A DNA stretch of 64,000 nt from the NCBI GenBank assembly GCA_008921705.1, contig VFFE01007257.1, forward strand, positions 431,948-495,947, given 5' to 3'. The first letter of the stretch is position 1; the number at the start of each line of letters is the position of its first letter. The notes beneath the pieces were generated by a model. The model was given only the letters and a program-made list of their open reading frames with translations. It made no database searches and was not told the DNA's origin. The DNA comes from Burhinus oedicnemus. Taxonomy: Eukaryota; Chordata; Aves; Charadriiformes; Burhinidae. The position numbers and the translations under genes are program-made. Positions 30,081 through 43,818 of this stretch are shown one piece after another.

Positions 30081-32042
30081 ATTAAGAGTAAAGCAGGGGA
30101 TGATGTGGTGGTATATGTATGACTGGGATATTCTTGTTGCCTTGTCTCCCAGGTTGCTCCTGAGGCATTTGAGAGGCTACAAAGACAGTGTGCCAACTAT
30201 TGCTCATTTTCTTCAGGTTCTTCAGTGGATGGTCTAGAGACTTAGCCATGCTAATCCCTTCTGGGGCTAATAATTTAAATGCATTTGCTATCTTTTAGCA
30301 ATTTGGAACAATATACTTGATTTTTGTGATTTTCTAAAATGTAGATATTAGTTTTGGTCAGAGCTTATATATGTTGAGACAGATCTGAAAATGAAGCATT
30401 AAGGAATTAGGAAATACACCTCTTGGTCCCGTGGTATTCTGTCCATGTGGTCATAAAAGGTACCTGGAATTTGACAGTGCCCTGAGAGAAGGAGAAATGT
30501 TTATTTCCCTACTGTAAGTTGTGCAAATATGTATGTATACAGCTGCTTCATTCGCAAGAGCTCCCAGCTGACATATGAACTCTTATTTCCAGCACTCTCT
30601 CTTGTAAGAGGTGGCCAAATCACTCATGTTACTCCCTATCTTTTTAAAGAGCAAAACTCCAGCTAAAGATCCCAGGCTCTGTCCCTGAAGCAACACTGTG
30701 CGAAGTGTAAAGGGACCAGGTCCGAACGCAGTGGGGCCAGTCCTCATACCCACCTGCCATGGAGCCTTGTCAGTCCTGTCCTGCTTGAGAGGAGAGCACG
30801 AGATACATTTCCTGAAGGTACAACCACACAGGATTTCAGCAGCTCCAGGACCAGGGTGTTACAAAGACGCTCCGGGAAGCTAAGCCAAACATTAAGGCTA
30901 TTGCACAAGGCAAATCCCTAAGGGGAGGGTCATGCTAGCTCGGTGAAGACATTCCTTGCAGATGCTGACTTTGACTCTTAACGCTGGCAGCATGTACTGT
31001 AACACTAGTGACCAGCTGCACCATTTCAGTGTGAAATTAGATCCAGAGCAGCAGACGATACAGACTGTAACATTCATTGAATGGAGTCACGAGAATTAAG
31101 AGTTTTCCTCCTCCTCAGTTCTACATTAGTCTCCTGTGCTTTTCCTCCAGTCTGCTTTCCAGTGAGCAATAAGAAAGCAAGACAAACCCTATAAACACCC
31201 GTGATTCCCATGCATGGTTTGGCCAAAAATGATTTCCAGGCTTTCTTTTTCTGAAAAATGAGATAATAGATCTGTTCTGTATATTCATGCCACTCTTGCC
31301 TGGCAGAAGAGGTGAATTTTGGGATCTGTGGAATTTTGATACCTCTAGGTAGAAACGGGGTGCATCCATACCGTCTTGTCCCCTGAACACTGCTGTCACC
31401 CTAAAGTCCTGTTATACCTGTAGGATCCTACAGACCCCAGCCAAGCCAAAGTGAGGGAGCTCTGTAATATTAAACTGAAAAGCTTTCAAATTTGGGCTGC
31501 TGATAACAAGGCAGTTCCAGCATGAGTCTAGGCTGAGCACAAACGCTTCACCTGGAGCTTTTTGGTCTCTACTGAGTGTATGTATCAAGCTTACTGCATG
31601 GTCACTGGTGAAAGGGCTGTGTACACTCCTGAGGTAAAGGGACTTTGAAAGGTTTGCTAAAACTTGCTAACCAGTCAGAGAAGCAGCTTATTGCAAGAAC
31701 TCAGCTTAGCCCTTGCGCAGTTTACAAAGCCCCCATTCAGCTTTTATGCTGTCCACTCTGCCTGCCTAAACAGCAGTATAACCACAGTATTTAACAGAAA
31801 AGGCTGAAACTGCAAACAAGCGGCTGACTGATGTATTCCTCAAGTGATGCTAATGCATCCCTGGGTGTTCAGTTGGCATGAAATCCACTGGAAATAGCAA
31901 CTAAAATATGCAGTATTGATCTCCACAAGCCATGCGCGTATCCAAGCAAGAACTCCACATGTCAGAAAGCAGGTGGCTTTCATTAAATAGGACACCTAAG
32001 TTCTGCAAAACATTAAAGTAAAATTAAAGTGCAGCAGAACAT

Positions 32043-32530
32043 ATCATAGAATCATAGAACACCAGGTTGGAAGGGACCTGAAGGATCATCTGGTCCAGCC
32101 TTTCTTGGCAAAAGCATGGTCTAGACAAGATGGCCCAGCACCCCATTCAGCTGAATCTTAAAAGTGTCCAATGTTGGGGAATCCACCACTTCCCTGGGGA
32201 GATTATTCCAATGGCTGATTGTTCTCACTGTGAAAAATTTTCTTTGTGTCCAATCGGAATCTCCCTGGGAGTAACTTGTACCCATCACCCCTTGTCTTTT
32301 CCATGTGACTCCTTGTAAAAAGGGAGTCTCCCTCTTCTTTATAGCCACCCTTTAAATACTGGAAGATGGTGATAAGGTCTCCCCTAAGCCTTCTTTTCTC
32401 AAGGCTGAACAAACCCAATTCTCTCAGCCTTTCCTCACATGGCAGCCTTCCCAGTCCTTGGACCATCTTTGTGCCCCTTCTCTGGGGCCTCAGAAGTCTC
32501 CAGAGTAACCTTTGTTCTTCACCTGATAGG
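32043..32530 (-). mobile_element. CR1 LINE 3' fragment, minus orientation
   Basis: The plus strand begins with TCATAGAATCATAGAACACC, GGTTGGAAGGGACCTGAAGG and ATCATCTGGTCCAGCC, the reverse complement of a CR1 3' tail. The minus strand encodes remnants of the ORF2 end ([37 protein letters not shown]) in broken frames. The 5' limit near 32530 is approximate. Confidence 0.9.
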
Positions 32531-35500
32531 GATTAGATCACATCGGAAAAGGAGGTGCCTTTGGTGTGGATGTACGTGTGGGGATGCCGGACGGAGCTGC
32601 ATTATCCGAATACTTCACCGCGTTACAGCCTGCAGAGCACACTGAGAAATGAGTCCAGCAGCCAGCCTGCGGCTCGTTGGGTGGGTGGGGTGACGTGCGT
32701 CGGTCTTCAGTTCGACTTCACAGCCTGCTTTCTTCAGATGATGCAATTACTGATGAAACTGGGGTAAAAGGAGGAATGTACAGATGCCATTAAAAAGAAG
32801 CAGCATGTTAGTCACGTATAACTGGAGTTTTCGGAAAGGGAGCCTGCATGTTCCCACTTTGATCACCTTCCTTGCCTCCTCAGTATCCTAATTACAAGAC
32901 CCCAGCCTTGTACCTCAGGAAGTGGCTGAGGGAACGGAGGCAGCCAAAATGCCTTACTTTTACAGCCTCAAAAGACAGAAGAGGATGTGGATGCTCCAGG
33001 GACGTTACTATAAAATAATTCATCTTCAGAAGAGCATCAGCCTGTCAAAGAAATCTATGGGTGGCTAAAGAGCTGCATTTCAAGAAAGGCAAAATATTTC
33101 CTCTCCAGTACTCATGAACAAACGTGGAAGTAAAATGGCAATAGTCCAGCCAGTCTTTAAAAATGAAATTCCCCCTCCAAATGCCAGCACGACTTCCTGG
33201 GTTATTAACACTCTGCTACAGCGAGATACTTGGCTTTATTTTTGTTTTGAGAAAATTCGGTACCTTTCATCTTCCCTGGCGAACTGTGACATTCCAAAGG
33301 CAGATTAAAGAAAACCACCATTACACCTCCATTTTGTGAATGGGGAAACAAGGTTTAAAAAGGGCTGAAGTGATTTTCCCAAGGTCAATGATTCCATGCA
33401 TCAAGACACAAAGAAAAGTCAAGAACCGAAGCAAAAAACTAAGAATCTCAATGGCTCCTTACGGTTTCTGTACCATGTCACATCCCATAATTTGGGTATG
33501 TTTCCTCAGGAGCATTCCGAAGGGCGGCCTCTGAGTATAGCACTTCTGTACTCACAGACTGGAGACACCAAGGACATTTCTTTGCCTCCCACACCCTTCT
33601 GTCGTGCATCTCAGGGAGAAGACTTCAGGAAGATAAGAACGGGATGTTGTTATGTGGAAACAGCTGTGAGTACAGGAATTTAAAGGCTGCCTTCATTCTT
33701 TCTTTTTGGTTTTGTGAAGGATTAACAGCCATATATTAACAATAATAGGTGCAGTAGCGCTTTTTGAGGTAAGCTGTGGGAATGAGGAAGCTGCAGCAGC
33801 AGTTGTAGTTTGGCCTTACTTCCAGGCATATACTGCACCGTATGTACAAGTACATATGAAGTAAAGGATAAAGCCAATTTCTGTTCTGCAAAACAGCTGT
33901 AAACTGTACTTTTAATGTCTTTGCTCACAGTTTGATTTAAATGAGAAGCGGAGTCTAAAAGATTTCCTACACCGCTCACAGGCAGAAACACGCAGTGTGA
34001 GAGGAGACCTTGCAGTTTCTGCAGCACCTCATTTCTAGCTTCCCACAGCACTCTCAGGCTTGACTGAAGTGTTCTTGATTAGCGTTCGGCAGTGAGTTGA
34101 CCCAAATGGCCAACTGGCTGCAGATCTTCATTCTCTGATCTGCACTTGCTTCTTCTGATGAACTTAATTTGGATTAAGTATCTCGTTTCGATTGTTCCCT
34201 ATTGCAAATGAAGGAAAAACCCTTTCACCAGTACAATCCCATCTTGCATTTTTAAAAACATGTTTCATGCATGAAAGACACGATTTCTAATGTCTAAATA
34301 GCACAAGCAATGCTGGTGTTGGCCTTCATCGCGATACAGCAATTCCAACAGTACTTGAGGATCAAAATTTGGAGATAGGCATTGCCCTCCAAAGACAACT
34401 CATAGTAAGACAGGCGTGTGCTTCTGTCAAGCTCTCCGCCAAAATGATTAGAAAAATCTCTGCTTGTTCTGATCCTCCTGGAGGTACCCTGCAAATAATC
34501 TGCCTTGTCTTTGACTGGCAGCTGGGGGGGCATCAGCAGCAGGAGGAGATGAGCACCTACAGCCATAGAGCCACTGGGGACAGGTGGTGGCTGTCAGGAG
34601 GCAGGGTGACACTGGTCTGAGAGTAAAGGGAGAAAAAAGCACTAGAAAATGTCGTCTGGGCTCTTTGGGCAGGGTGGAAACCTGCTCTTATGGAAAGGGC
34701 TTTAAGGAAAAAGATCTTGCTTCATCTTGGCCTTCAGAGATCAGCAGCTCATTCAGGTTTTTTTTCTTAAGAGATCACCTTCTCCTGTTCCCTTGCAGAA
34801 AAAGTATTACTTGCTCGATTGCTTTGGTTTCAGCCCCCAAACCCCAAACCACAGCTGGAGCACCCAGATGGCTGCAGAGCTGCATGTGGAGAGCCAAAAG
34901 CTTCATCCCTTTGCTTTTCTTATGGTGGGAGGTTTGCTGTCAATCAGTTCCCTGTTCACAGCTCACAGATGCAACCTGCAGCTAAACAATAATAATTTCC
35001 ATTGTCTTATAGGAAGTATTCAAGATTATTAATTAATAATTACAGATTAACATAAACTGCCACCTAAATCTGCTCCCAAAGATGGCAGTCCTGGCTGCTC
35101 TGCAGGCAAGAAGTGAGCCATGGCCCTTCCCTGATGGACGTGCAAACTCGGACAGCCTCTGCTCCAGCTTCAGTGTCTTCTCTGCAAGAGCTGAGCTCTG
35201 CTGCCCCCAGTCCCAGAGCTTTAAGGTTTTTTTTCATCTTGGACAAATGAGTTTTCTACAGTTTTTCCTTCAGCACATTTCACAGCAGACAATCTAGTAT
35301 GTTTTGTCTTTGTATGTAAAGTCAACTGTATTTCAAATGGGGGGGGAATTAATTTTTTAAAGAATTACAGAGATGCATGTGGGATTTATTGGATGGGAAA
35401 TGATAATGTAGAGGCTGAACTGATCAGCTGAGAGAGGCTTTCACAGCACTGACCTCCCAGGGGCACCCTGTGAAGCAGTGAGACAGCAGGGACCTCTGGG

Positions 35501-37461
35501 GAAGATCAGAAGGAGCGATGATGCCTTTGAGAACAGGAAAAGAAGTGTATTACCTACATTCTCAGCTGGCCAGAAAGCCTGGACTCCAGGGAAACTACAG
35601 CTACCTGGGGCTGGCGCAAGGTCTGTGCAGGGTCAAGGGCTTTTTCCTAGAGCAAGAAGAGCCAAAGCGCCGAGCAGCGGTACAGTAAACGATGGCAATA
35701 AACGGCTCAAGCAAACATTTCTGTGCCTCCATAACCCTCTGGCCACCCTCCTTGTTCATACAGCACCAACCGGGTACGGCCGAAAGCTGCCCTGCCTTGG
35801 CAATGGCATTACATGTGTGCTTTGGAAAGTGGAAACCCAAAATATTCCTTGGAAAACTGTTGTCTGACTGTACCTCTGCTGCCCAGCCACATCCCAGATG
35901 GGTGCTGGCAGCGGGTTCATTGTGCAAACCTTGGCCTAATCCCAACCTTAAAGTCACCATCTTGTCTGTAATCCCTTGCAGACCAACAGGTCTCTTGAGT
36001 CCCAGATGCCGGGGCCTTGTTGCTAACAGCTGGTGCCTGTAGAACATCAGTCGCTAGTTTTGGACGGGCTTTTGTGGGATAATGACTCCAAGCCATGTGT
36101 TTGGATTAAGGATGGTGATTGCATGCACTCATTCAACTCAGCTGGCACTGCAGGCCCTGACACAGTGGTTCTTAGCTCCCACCTCAGTGGTGGGAGGTGC
36201 TGTTGGATAAGACTTTTGTTTGTTCTGTTTTGTTCTGTTCTGTTTTGAAAGTGGTTGGAGAATTCAAAGAGGGGGAAGAACCATCAGACAGTCCGGGCCT
36301 GGGTAGAGAAGGTAAGGAGATGGAAAAGGAGGTGTCTGGGAAGAAAACAGATCTATGCGATGGGCTGCAGCTCAGCTGGTGGCAGAAGTGGAGTGGAAGG
36401 TTTGTGAAGTTTGTGAGCTGTTCTCACTGTCACCTCCTCTCACTGTCACCTCCCCAGGGGCTTACTCCTAGTGCCTTTTCAGAGTGACAACCTACTGCTG
36501 GCTTCAGAGTGAGATGTGGGTTTTATTGAGGCTTTTATACTCATCTTAAAATTAATCTAAAACAATAGTACCTTCTGCATTGTGCAGGAAGATGCAAGAA
36601 AGCCAGATAGGAAGGAAATAATGAGAGGAAAAGGAATTTTATTTGAAAAAGTAAAAAGAGTTTCTCATTTCCCTATAAAAAGGAGGAGAAGAAGGGGAAT
36701 GGAGATGTGGCCTTTAAAGGGTTGAATCAGCTCTGCTTCTTTGTGAAAAATGGATCTGATTCATAGTTCTCCAGTAAATCTGAAAAGATACTATTCCTGG
36801 TATTTAAAAATAGCAAAATTGTTGTTCCTTTTCTCAGCGAGTGGTGGCAAGTAAGGGTGAGGGTATCTAAGTCCTCCAAGTCACACATGATGGATTGGAA
36901 GTGACATGTTTAGGAAGCATTGTGTGTCCAACCGCAGCTGTCCGTCCAACAGACAGCAGATCGTCTGCTGCTGCAAATGGCAGGAGGAAACATCTTTTAA
37001 TCTCCCGGCTGTCTCTGGAGGGGGGAGGTGTTTTTCCCTTTGATTATTGATTATCTTCTGTCAGCCTGAAGGTTGTGTGAATGAAATGGGGCTACAGAAA
37101 ATACATTGGCAAGAGTGGAGAAGGAGCGTTGCATCTCTGGCCACCAGGCCTTGCAAACTCAACTGAAGATGTGTGTGCATGTCTGTGTATACGCGTGCTT
37201 TATATATATACACTTAGAAAAATGTAATGACTAGAGGACTCAAGCTACCGTGTTATTTGGGCATATTTCTGCTGTAGACCTCCACACAGTCAGCTCTGGT
37301 GGACCCATCAGGAAGAGCAGCTTGGAGCCTCCAGCAGCGGCACGAAGTGCTTTCACAGGAGGACTTTACTCTCTTTTTCCTTGCTTCACTCCCATCTTTT
37401 TTTTTTTTGAAAGAGTGAAGTGTCCATGCTGAGGGAGCTGAGCAGGGCATGTGTGGGAGGT

Positions 37462-37501
37462 GGGGGCGGAGGTGGGGCAGCTAGGGGCCTGAGCCTATAA
37501 A
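37462..37501 (+). promoter_or_regulatory. GC box and TATA box of the unrecognised gene
   Basis: GGGGGCGG at 37462-37469 is followed by TATAAA at 37496-37501 in a locally GC-rich stretch, 32 bases before the proposed start codon at 37533. A transcription start 25-30 bases after the TATA box would leave almost no 5' UTR. Either the leader is very short or the start lies slightly upstream. The arrangement supports 37533-37596 as the first exon. Confidence 0.55.
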
Positions 37502-37532
37502 GCTGGAGGAGGCTGAAGGTGCTGGGAGCAGG

Positions 37533-40500
37533 ATGGCCTCAGCTGAGAAGAGGCAGCGGCGGAGGAAGAGGCATGGGGCTGGGCAGCTCATGGAGGGTAC
37601 GGAGAGAAGGGAGCACCCTGCAGCCTGTAGAGAGCCCTGTTGGGGGTGGGGGGTACAGGGACTGAATGTCAGGGTGGGAGGGCTGACTCTCAGCATGGCT
37701 TTGGGTTTGTCCCTCTCTAGCCTGGTATGATGTCTTGAGTACAAATAACTCTTTGAGGGTTCAGAAAACCTGTAGTGCCTTAAAAAAAGGGGGGGGGGCA
37801 AAATCCACTTTGCAGAGCATAAGATTATTTAAAAAAAAAAAAAGATATTTTTCTCATGCTGCATGAAGGAACAGTGAATCTAGTCACGGTTTTGGTAGAA
37901 AACAGCAGCAGCTTCTTCCTTGTTTTTAAACAGAAGCTGTCTTTGAAAACTTAACACAGACTTTGTGAAGGGCTGACCAACCTTTCTAGCACGAGGGGAG
38001 TCACCATGTCTGGGCAATTTATTTACGAGAAGGTTTTTCTCTAATGTGCTTTCCTACCCTCTGCACGTTTTAGTAGATGCTCAGGAAATGAAGGACTCTG
38101 TTAAAAGCCCAGACTACATAGAAAGACTGGCGTGTAAATACATGGTAACTTTTTTCTAATTGCTTCTTCTAAATTATATTTTAATAGGGAGATAGAGAAA
38201 GTGTTAGTTGCTTTGTCATTAGCCTGATAGTGTAGCTAGCTGTGCTGGAAAAGAGTGCATGAAAAACATGTGTGAATGATTTGATTCAAGTGGTGTCACC
38301 TGCAAAGAAACAAACAGGGAGGGAGGGAAGAAGCTATTCCACTCCCATGCTACCACCTGGGGAATAAGGGGGCTGTTTGTCAGGTCTCTGTAGCAAAAGC
38401 TTTGGAAAAAATGAGGATGTGGTTTTAGTCATTTACCTGCAATTACATTTCTGAGATGTAGGCCCACCAAAAGCAAAGAAACAACCAAAACCTCAGTGCA
38501 AATCAAAAAAACATTTTGTGAAGTTATTTACAGACCTGGAATTACTGTTCCCAGCAAGTGCAAGGCATGTTCTGGATAGCTTCCCATTGTATTTCTTTTG
38601 GGGGAGGGAGGGAAGACTTCTACTTTTCCCCCATGTCTCACTTGCACAACCCAACCAGCACCACAAATGTGGAATATTTGGAAGGATGAGCTGGCTTCAG
38701 ATGGGAAAGCTTTGGAGAAACACAGTATCTACAGTTTGTACTAGAACTTCAGCTTCAACCTGAAGCTGGAGTAACTTCTGCTTTGGGGACCATCTCTTTC
38801 CCTTCCTCTGCAGCAGAAGTGCATAGTAGAGTCAAGTACGGAGTCCGAATCTGAATCCAGCGCAGAGGTAAGAACTGGCTCTCTGAAGCGTTTTGATGGT
38901 GGTGGGATTCCCTGTTGGGTATCCAACTCTTCCTTCACTCTCAGCAGGGAGAGTCAAAGGGGTGGTTGCTGGGGTTGTTGGTTTTGTGACTGTAAAAGGA
39001 ACGGGGAGGGGGGGGAGGAACACCAACACTATTCTATCCATGAGGCTCTTCCTCATAACCGTTATTAATTTTAGCAAAATTGATTCTGGCGGGATGAGGT
39101 AGGAAAGTGTCAGTGGTTTAGGTAGACAAATGTAGCATAAGCGCTTATCCACTAAGAAGTGCTTAAAGCTGAGCTGGGCTGTTTCTGGCAGTTAACTTTC
39201 AGCAGCTCGGGGCCAACGGGATTTCCACGGGTCTGAGTGGAGAACCTCTATCTTCTGACTGTCCATTTTGGATAAGATTAAGAGAGCAGCTCTGTTGCTG
39301 TGGTAGTTACTTATGAATATTGGTAACTTCCTGAACATTGTTCTGTCAAACCATTATGTTTAATGTTGATGAAAAAAGACCCGATTCTGGAGTGGAGAAC
39401 TAAATACTTAATTTCTGGGTAAAAGTCTTCAGAATTGATGCTCGCTGTTAGTCCATGCTGTGCTCTGTGGCTTAGAGAAGCTGTCAGGAACCTGCCACCA
39501 CACCTTCCAGAAAGCATAGGAGAAAGCTGGAGTTGTCCGTGGTCTCCTTCTGGGAGAAACAAGGCTGGAAGTCCAGTTGTCTGGCTGGATGCTGATGGCT
39601 GGGCTGGGTAGAAGGGGGGCTTGCCTGGACAAAGAGCTGGGTGCTTTCACCAAGGGTGCCGAAGCAGGTGCCAGGCCAGGGCTGGGGGATTTCTGGGCTC
39701 TTTGGAGAAGCAGAAGCTGCTTTTCTTCATTGCCCAGCACTACCCACTAGCTTTGCGGGGATGTCTCTGTGTCCTTGAACTAGCACAAGAATGCACAGTC
39801 ACAAATGGGCTTGGACTTCAGCTCCTCCACTAAAGCCTTCAGGTTCCTGTTGTGAACAGTCCAGGGTTCCCAAGCCCTGCTTTGCATCAGCTGTGCCCAG
39901 ACTCTCCTCCTTCCCCACTGGAAGCAGGCACAGCAGTGACTGGCAGCTTGTTCTCCAGGCAGCTGTGGTGGATCCTTCTAAAGGAGCACTTTCCTTGCAG
40001 TAAACATTTTTCCCTTTGTGTGACTGCTTTGTACCTGTGGCTTGCTTTTAAAAGGGAGTCTCCCTACTTAGCTTGCTTGCTTTTCTTTTTTAATAGACCA
40101 AGCCTATAAACACTATTTCGGAATGATGCGGTTCTCAAGCATAAATTCATGAAGAAAGTTGTTTACACAGGTCTGGACAAGTCCATGTGCAGTCACATGG
40201 GGAAAAGAAGCCTGAAACCTCAGTGTTACAGCAGTGATATTGAGACCAACTGAAAGAACTTGGTTTGGCTGTGTTAGTTACAGAACTCTCCAAAGGACAG
40301 CAAATTCGTAATCCAAGTAATAAGGAAGAATTTCAGATCACGCCTATGTAAAAGAACAAAAAGGGACCTCAGTAGGAGGGAAGCTCTCTAAACTCTACAA
40401 AACACTCTGTCTACTATCGATTAAATGCTGATTTGGTTTACTTTTCTGGTGGTAAGGTATACAATGACTCATTGTTCTCTTTACAGCAATGTTTTAAGTG

Positions 40501-41523
40501 CAGTAAGACTTACCGTAGCTCTTGCCAGTCCCTCTGTTTTAGGCTAACTTTACTAGGCCTTTAAAAGTCAGACTGAGATACACTTTCTACTGTCTTTCAG
40601 CAAGGGATCAATCTGGCTTCCTCTTCTCTAGGATTTTTACCTCCTCTGGTTTTACTTTGATCAATAGTTCATAGCAAGGTGCTTTATAAACCTATGTTAA
40701 CTTCTCTTAAATAGGTCACGCCCAGCCCACTTGCTGGAGGACTCCGGAAAGCGAAGGACTCCAGGGGACTGCAAGTAGGTGTGGCTATTTTGCAGCAGCC
40801 TGTTTTCGGTTTAGCACCCAAAAATTAAAATATAGGTGACAATGTGTGGATAAACAGAAAAACTTCCACAGTAAGTCTGTGACTTAGGCTGTAAGTGGTT
40901 TTAAAGCTCATGCTTCATGTTGCTTCTTATATTTTTTTTTTTTATAGACAAATAAGCATCCATGATATTTACAGAAACCTTTATTTTAGTTTTTAGATCC
41001 TTATGATGGTGATTCAGAAGATGCATCCATTCACTCTGACTGTAGCTTGAATTCTTTAAATAGTATAAAAGTTGCACCATGGGCAAACAGTGCCAAAGCA
41101 ATGGCTTTGGAGGATGCTGATACTTCAGAAGGAGAGTCCTTCCCTAAACTTCCAGACTGTCTCTGCCCAGAAACAGAAGTCAGTGAAATTCAGACAGCAA
41201 ATGACTGTAAAGCACCTCTGGAACTTCCTAGCCAAGAGAAGGATTTCCCAGGAAGCCCATTCCAATCATCTGAACTGAGTAGAACCACAGAAGCATTTAC
41301 TTCCACGTGGCTGACAACTGACCATTCCTTACTGATGAATATTAACTCTTCAGCCTCTGCAGATCTCCCTGCAAGCCCAGGTGACAGTGCTCCACAACCC
41401 ATACTAGCAGCTGACTGTGATGGCACAATGGCCAAACAGACCCTAATCAAAAGAAAACAAGGGATTCCCATTCCAGAGGGTGCTAGTGAAAAACTAAGAA
41501 GAAAGAAATTCCGTGCAACTTAA
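37533..41523 (+). CDS. Unrecognised five-exon gene between HSP90AA1 and DYNC1H1
   Basis: I do not recognise the family. Proposed exons: 37533-37596, 38074-38144, 38814-38867, 40715-40774 and 40990-41523, all with GT-AG boundaries and matching phases, 783 nt in total (260 residues). The N-terminus is strongly basic (MASAEKRQRRRKRHGAGQ, a likely nuclear or nucleolar signal). Next come KSPDYIERLACKYM, then a Ser/Glu-rich acidic stretch (ESSTESESESSAE), then SPLAGGLRKAKDSRG. The large last exon starts FLDPYDGDSEDASIHSDCSL and is Ser/Pro-rich and probably disordered. The C-terminus is basic (LIKRKQGIPIPEGASEKLRR). There is no signal peptide, transmembrane segment or catalytic motif. An AATAAA follows the stop at about 41535. 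A small nuclear, phosphoregulated protein is a guess from composition. The exon chain is inferred and the last exon is the surest part. Confidence 0.72.
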
Positions 41524-41535
41524 TTTGAGGTATGA

Positions 41536-43818
41536 ATAAATGACTGGACAAACTGTTTGCTCTTAAGAATGAACCTGGTAGAGACTTCTTTTGCAGATTG
41601 TGCCTGAACCAAACAAGTTTTGAACAAACTAACTCAAGTCTGTTATAAATGCAGTTGCCTGTGTACTGTAAACTTTGAGATCCATCTGAAAAGATGGAAT
41701 CAACTAAACAAGCTTGTGTGGCAACTTAAGTGGAAACTAGCCAAGGTATGTCCACACAGTCACAGCTAAGCTTTAAGGCTGGGTGCTACTTTGGTGCCTG
41801 ACTCCTGTATCTAGAACCTGGAGGCACCTGCTCAGTTTCCAGTGTAACTTCAAAAAAAACGTATTACAAGGGTTTGTTGAGGAGGGAAGGAAGAATGCAC
41901 TGTTGCAATTAGTTTTAAATAGCTATAGCTTACCTCACACCTGTTTCATGTCACTGTTTGGCTCTTCATATGTCTGAGCTACTGTATAATAGCTGTATGG
42001 TGAATCATCTTACACGTTTGACTACAAACTGAACTGCTTAAAGTTGAACTGCCTGCAGCTGAAGGCAGTCTAGCTTTTTTTTTTTCTTCAAACAGGGAGA
42101 AGTTGGCTTGTGCTATTAATATATCTGTCCCTGTTTTGAACACTGTTTTAGGTATGCAGCCTTTGTATACCTGCCAGTTTAGAATTTACAATGTGAAGTT
42201 GAACACATGAATTGAAAGCACTCTTCCTCAGTGAGAACAATCACTTATGAGCTGATGGGACACCAGGTAGTCAGCAAAAAATGTATTGCTGATCTCCCTT
42301 TCCTGTACAATAATTTCTTTTATCACCTTTACAGCCTGGGTAGTCCATCTATGTGGAAGGGGAACTACTATCCATAAAGGTGTAATGATGGGTTCAAATA
42401 TGTTGGTACTAACCAGTTGTTTAAAACACAGCATACTGAAATAAATAATCCATGAGGGGAAAAAAAAAATACAGGAACAACCAGGAGACAAATAGGTTGA
42501 AGGGTAAGCCATGTGGGACAGTATATATTCAGACAGTCGGTTTGGGAAGCTCTAGTACCTCAAGACGTATTTGAGACTTTCTTGATCTCATCATTAGTAC
42601 TTGCTAATAAGTGGAATTGGTTTAACAAGATTTTTATAGTAGCTGTAAGCTACTGCAAGCTATAGTGCTGAAAGAAAGGCACATTCAGCTGAGCTGCTAA
42701 CAGCTAGAACTTGGACACATTTAAGTTAATACTTCACACTGCAACTGGAACATACCATGAGCAGGAGGAGGTCTACTTCCCTACTGTACAATGTATTTGA
42801 AATGATCCCAGAGGAAATGACTATAAGTTCCAGATACTAGTACTGCGGTGATGGAAAAGGAAAGCAACTCATAAAAGCTGAAAGAGAACAAGGGCATAAT
42901 TTATGGTTAAAACTGATCTTGGATGATGAGCGTAATTCCTATCTCTGTTCCTGACTATTGGATATGAGAACTACAAGCACCAGACAAAGATTACATGATG
43001 CACTGGTCTGGCATTTGTTCTTTGTAAGGTAATAAAACCAGCCAGGACACTTCAGCCTGCAGAGATTAACTACACAAAACAGTATGGAGAGGGTAGATGG
43101 CAAGAATTCTCTTTTAGTAAGTAGTAGGCATCTGCCAAAACAAGCATGTAAGGCAGGCTCCAATAACAATTCTTCCTCCCAGCACAGGCCTGTGCTGTAG
43201 AACCACTTATCACAGAAAAAATAGAGTTGATGTACTTCTTTCATAGAGGAAATCACTGGAAGGAAGGAGCTCCTGAGATTTCCAGTTTGAGACTGAAAAG
43301 CTATGCACCTGTCTTTACTCTTCATGTGCACCTTTGAACATCAGAGAGGACAGCTGTTCTCACAGGATGGTCAGAAGGGTAGAAATGCTTACCAATGAAT
43401 TTAGGATCAGAGAACTGGAACTCTCATCTCCCCTGATTTGGTAACAGTTGGTCACATGTGAGTCTCTGAAATATTCTAACTTCTTATTTAAGCATTTAAT
43501 AAGACATGAAACTGAAGGCTTATTTCACCATAAAAGCAGCTTAAGAAAGAGGAAGCCCTGTGGTCAATAGGACAAGAAAGTCTTGTTTAGGATACTGTAG
43601 CTTCTAAATGCATCTCAGTAGCTGTGTAAACACATTACTTCAAGCAAGAGCCAGGTCATTGCAAATAATTCATGCAATAGCACAGCAGATAACATCAGGC
43701 TGTGTGTTTTTCTGCACTGAAGGCTTACATTCCAAGTTTCTTGTTACTGCAGGTTAGCTGAACCAGCTGCTGAGTGAGCTGTGTGAAGGTCAACAATACG
43801 CCTGAATACTAATTACTT
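41536..43818. other. Intergenic DNA between convergent 3' ends
   Basis: This 2.3-kb stretch separates the end of the unrecognised plus-strand gene from the DYNC1H1 3' end on the minus strand. It is AT-rich, with no exon or repeat family that I recognise. Transcripts from the two sides converge here. Confidence 0.6.

Larger units (their letters stand above)
29610..37461. other. Intergenic DNA between the two paralogous loci
   Basis: Contains a CR1 copy and simple repeats (AAT run near 29645-29662, TTTTG run near 30060, TATATA run near 37200). Open frames of 60-150 codons overlap on both strands without domain content. No coding gene is supported. Confidence 0.6.

Noticed and set aside
35478..36047. 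Overlapping frames of 116-148 codons on both strands
   Set aside because: No splice-site context, no recognisable domain and comparable open length on both strands suggest chance in a locally GC-richer stretch.
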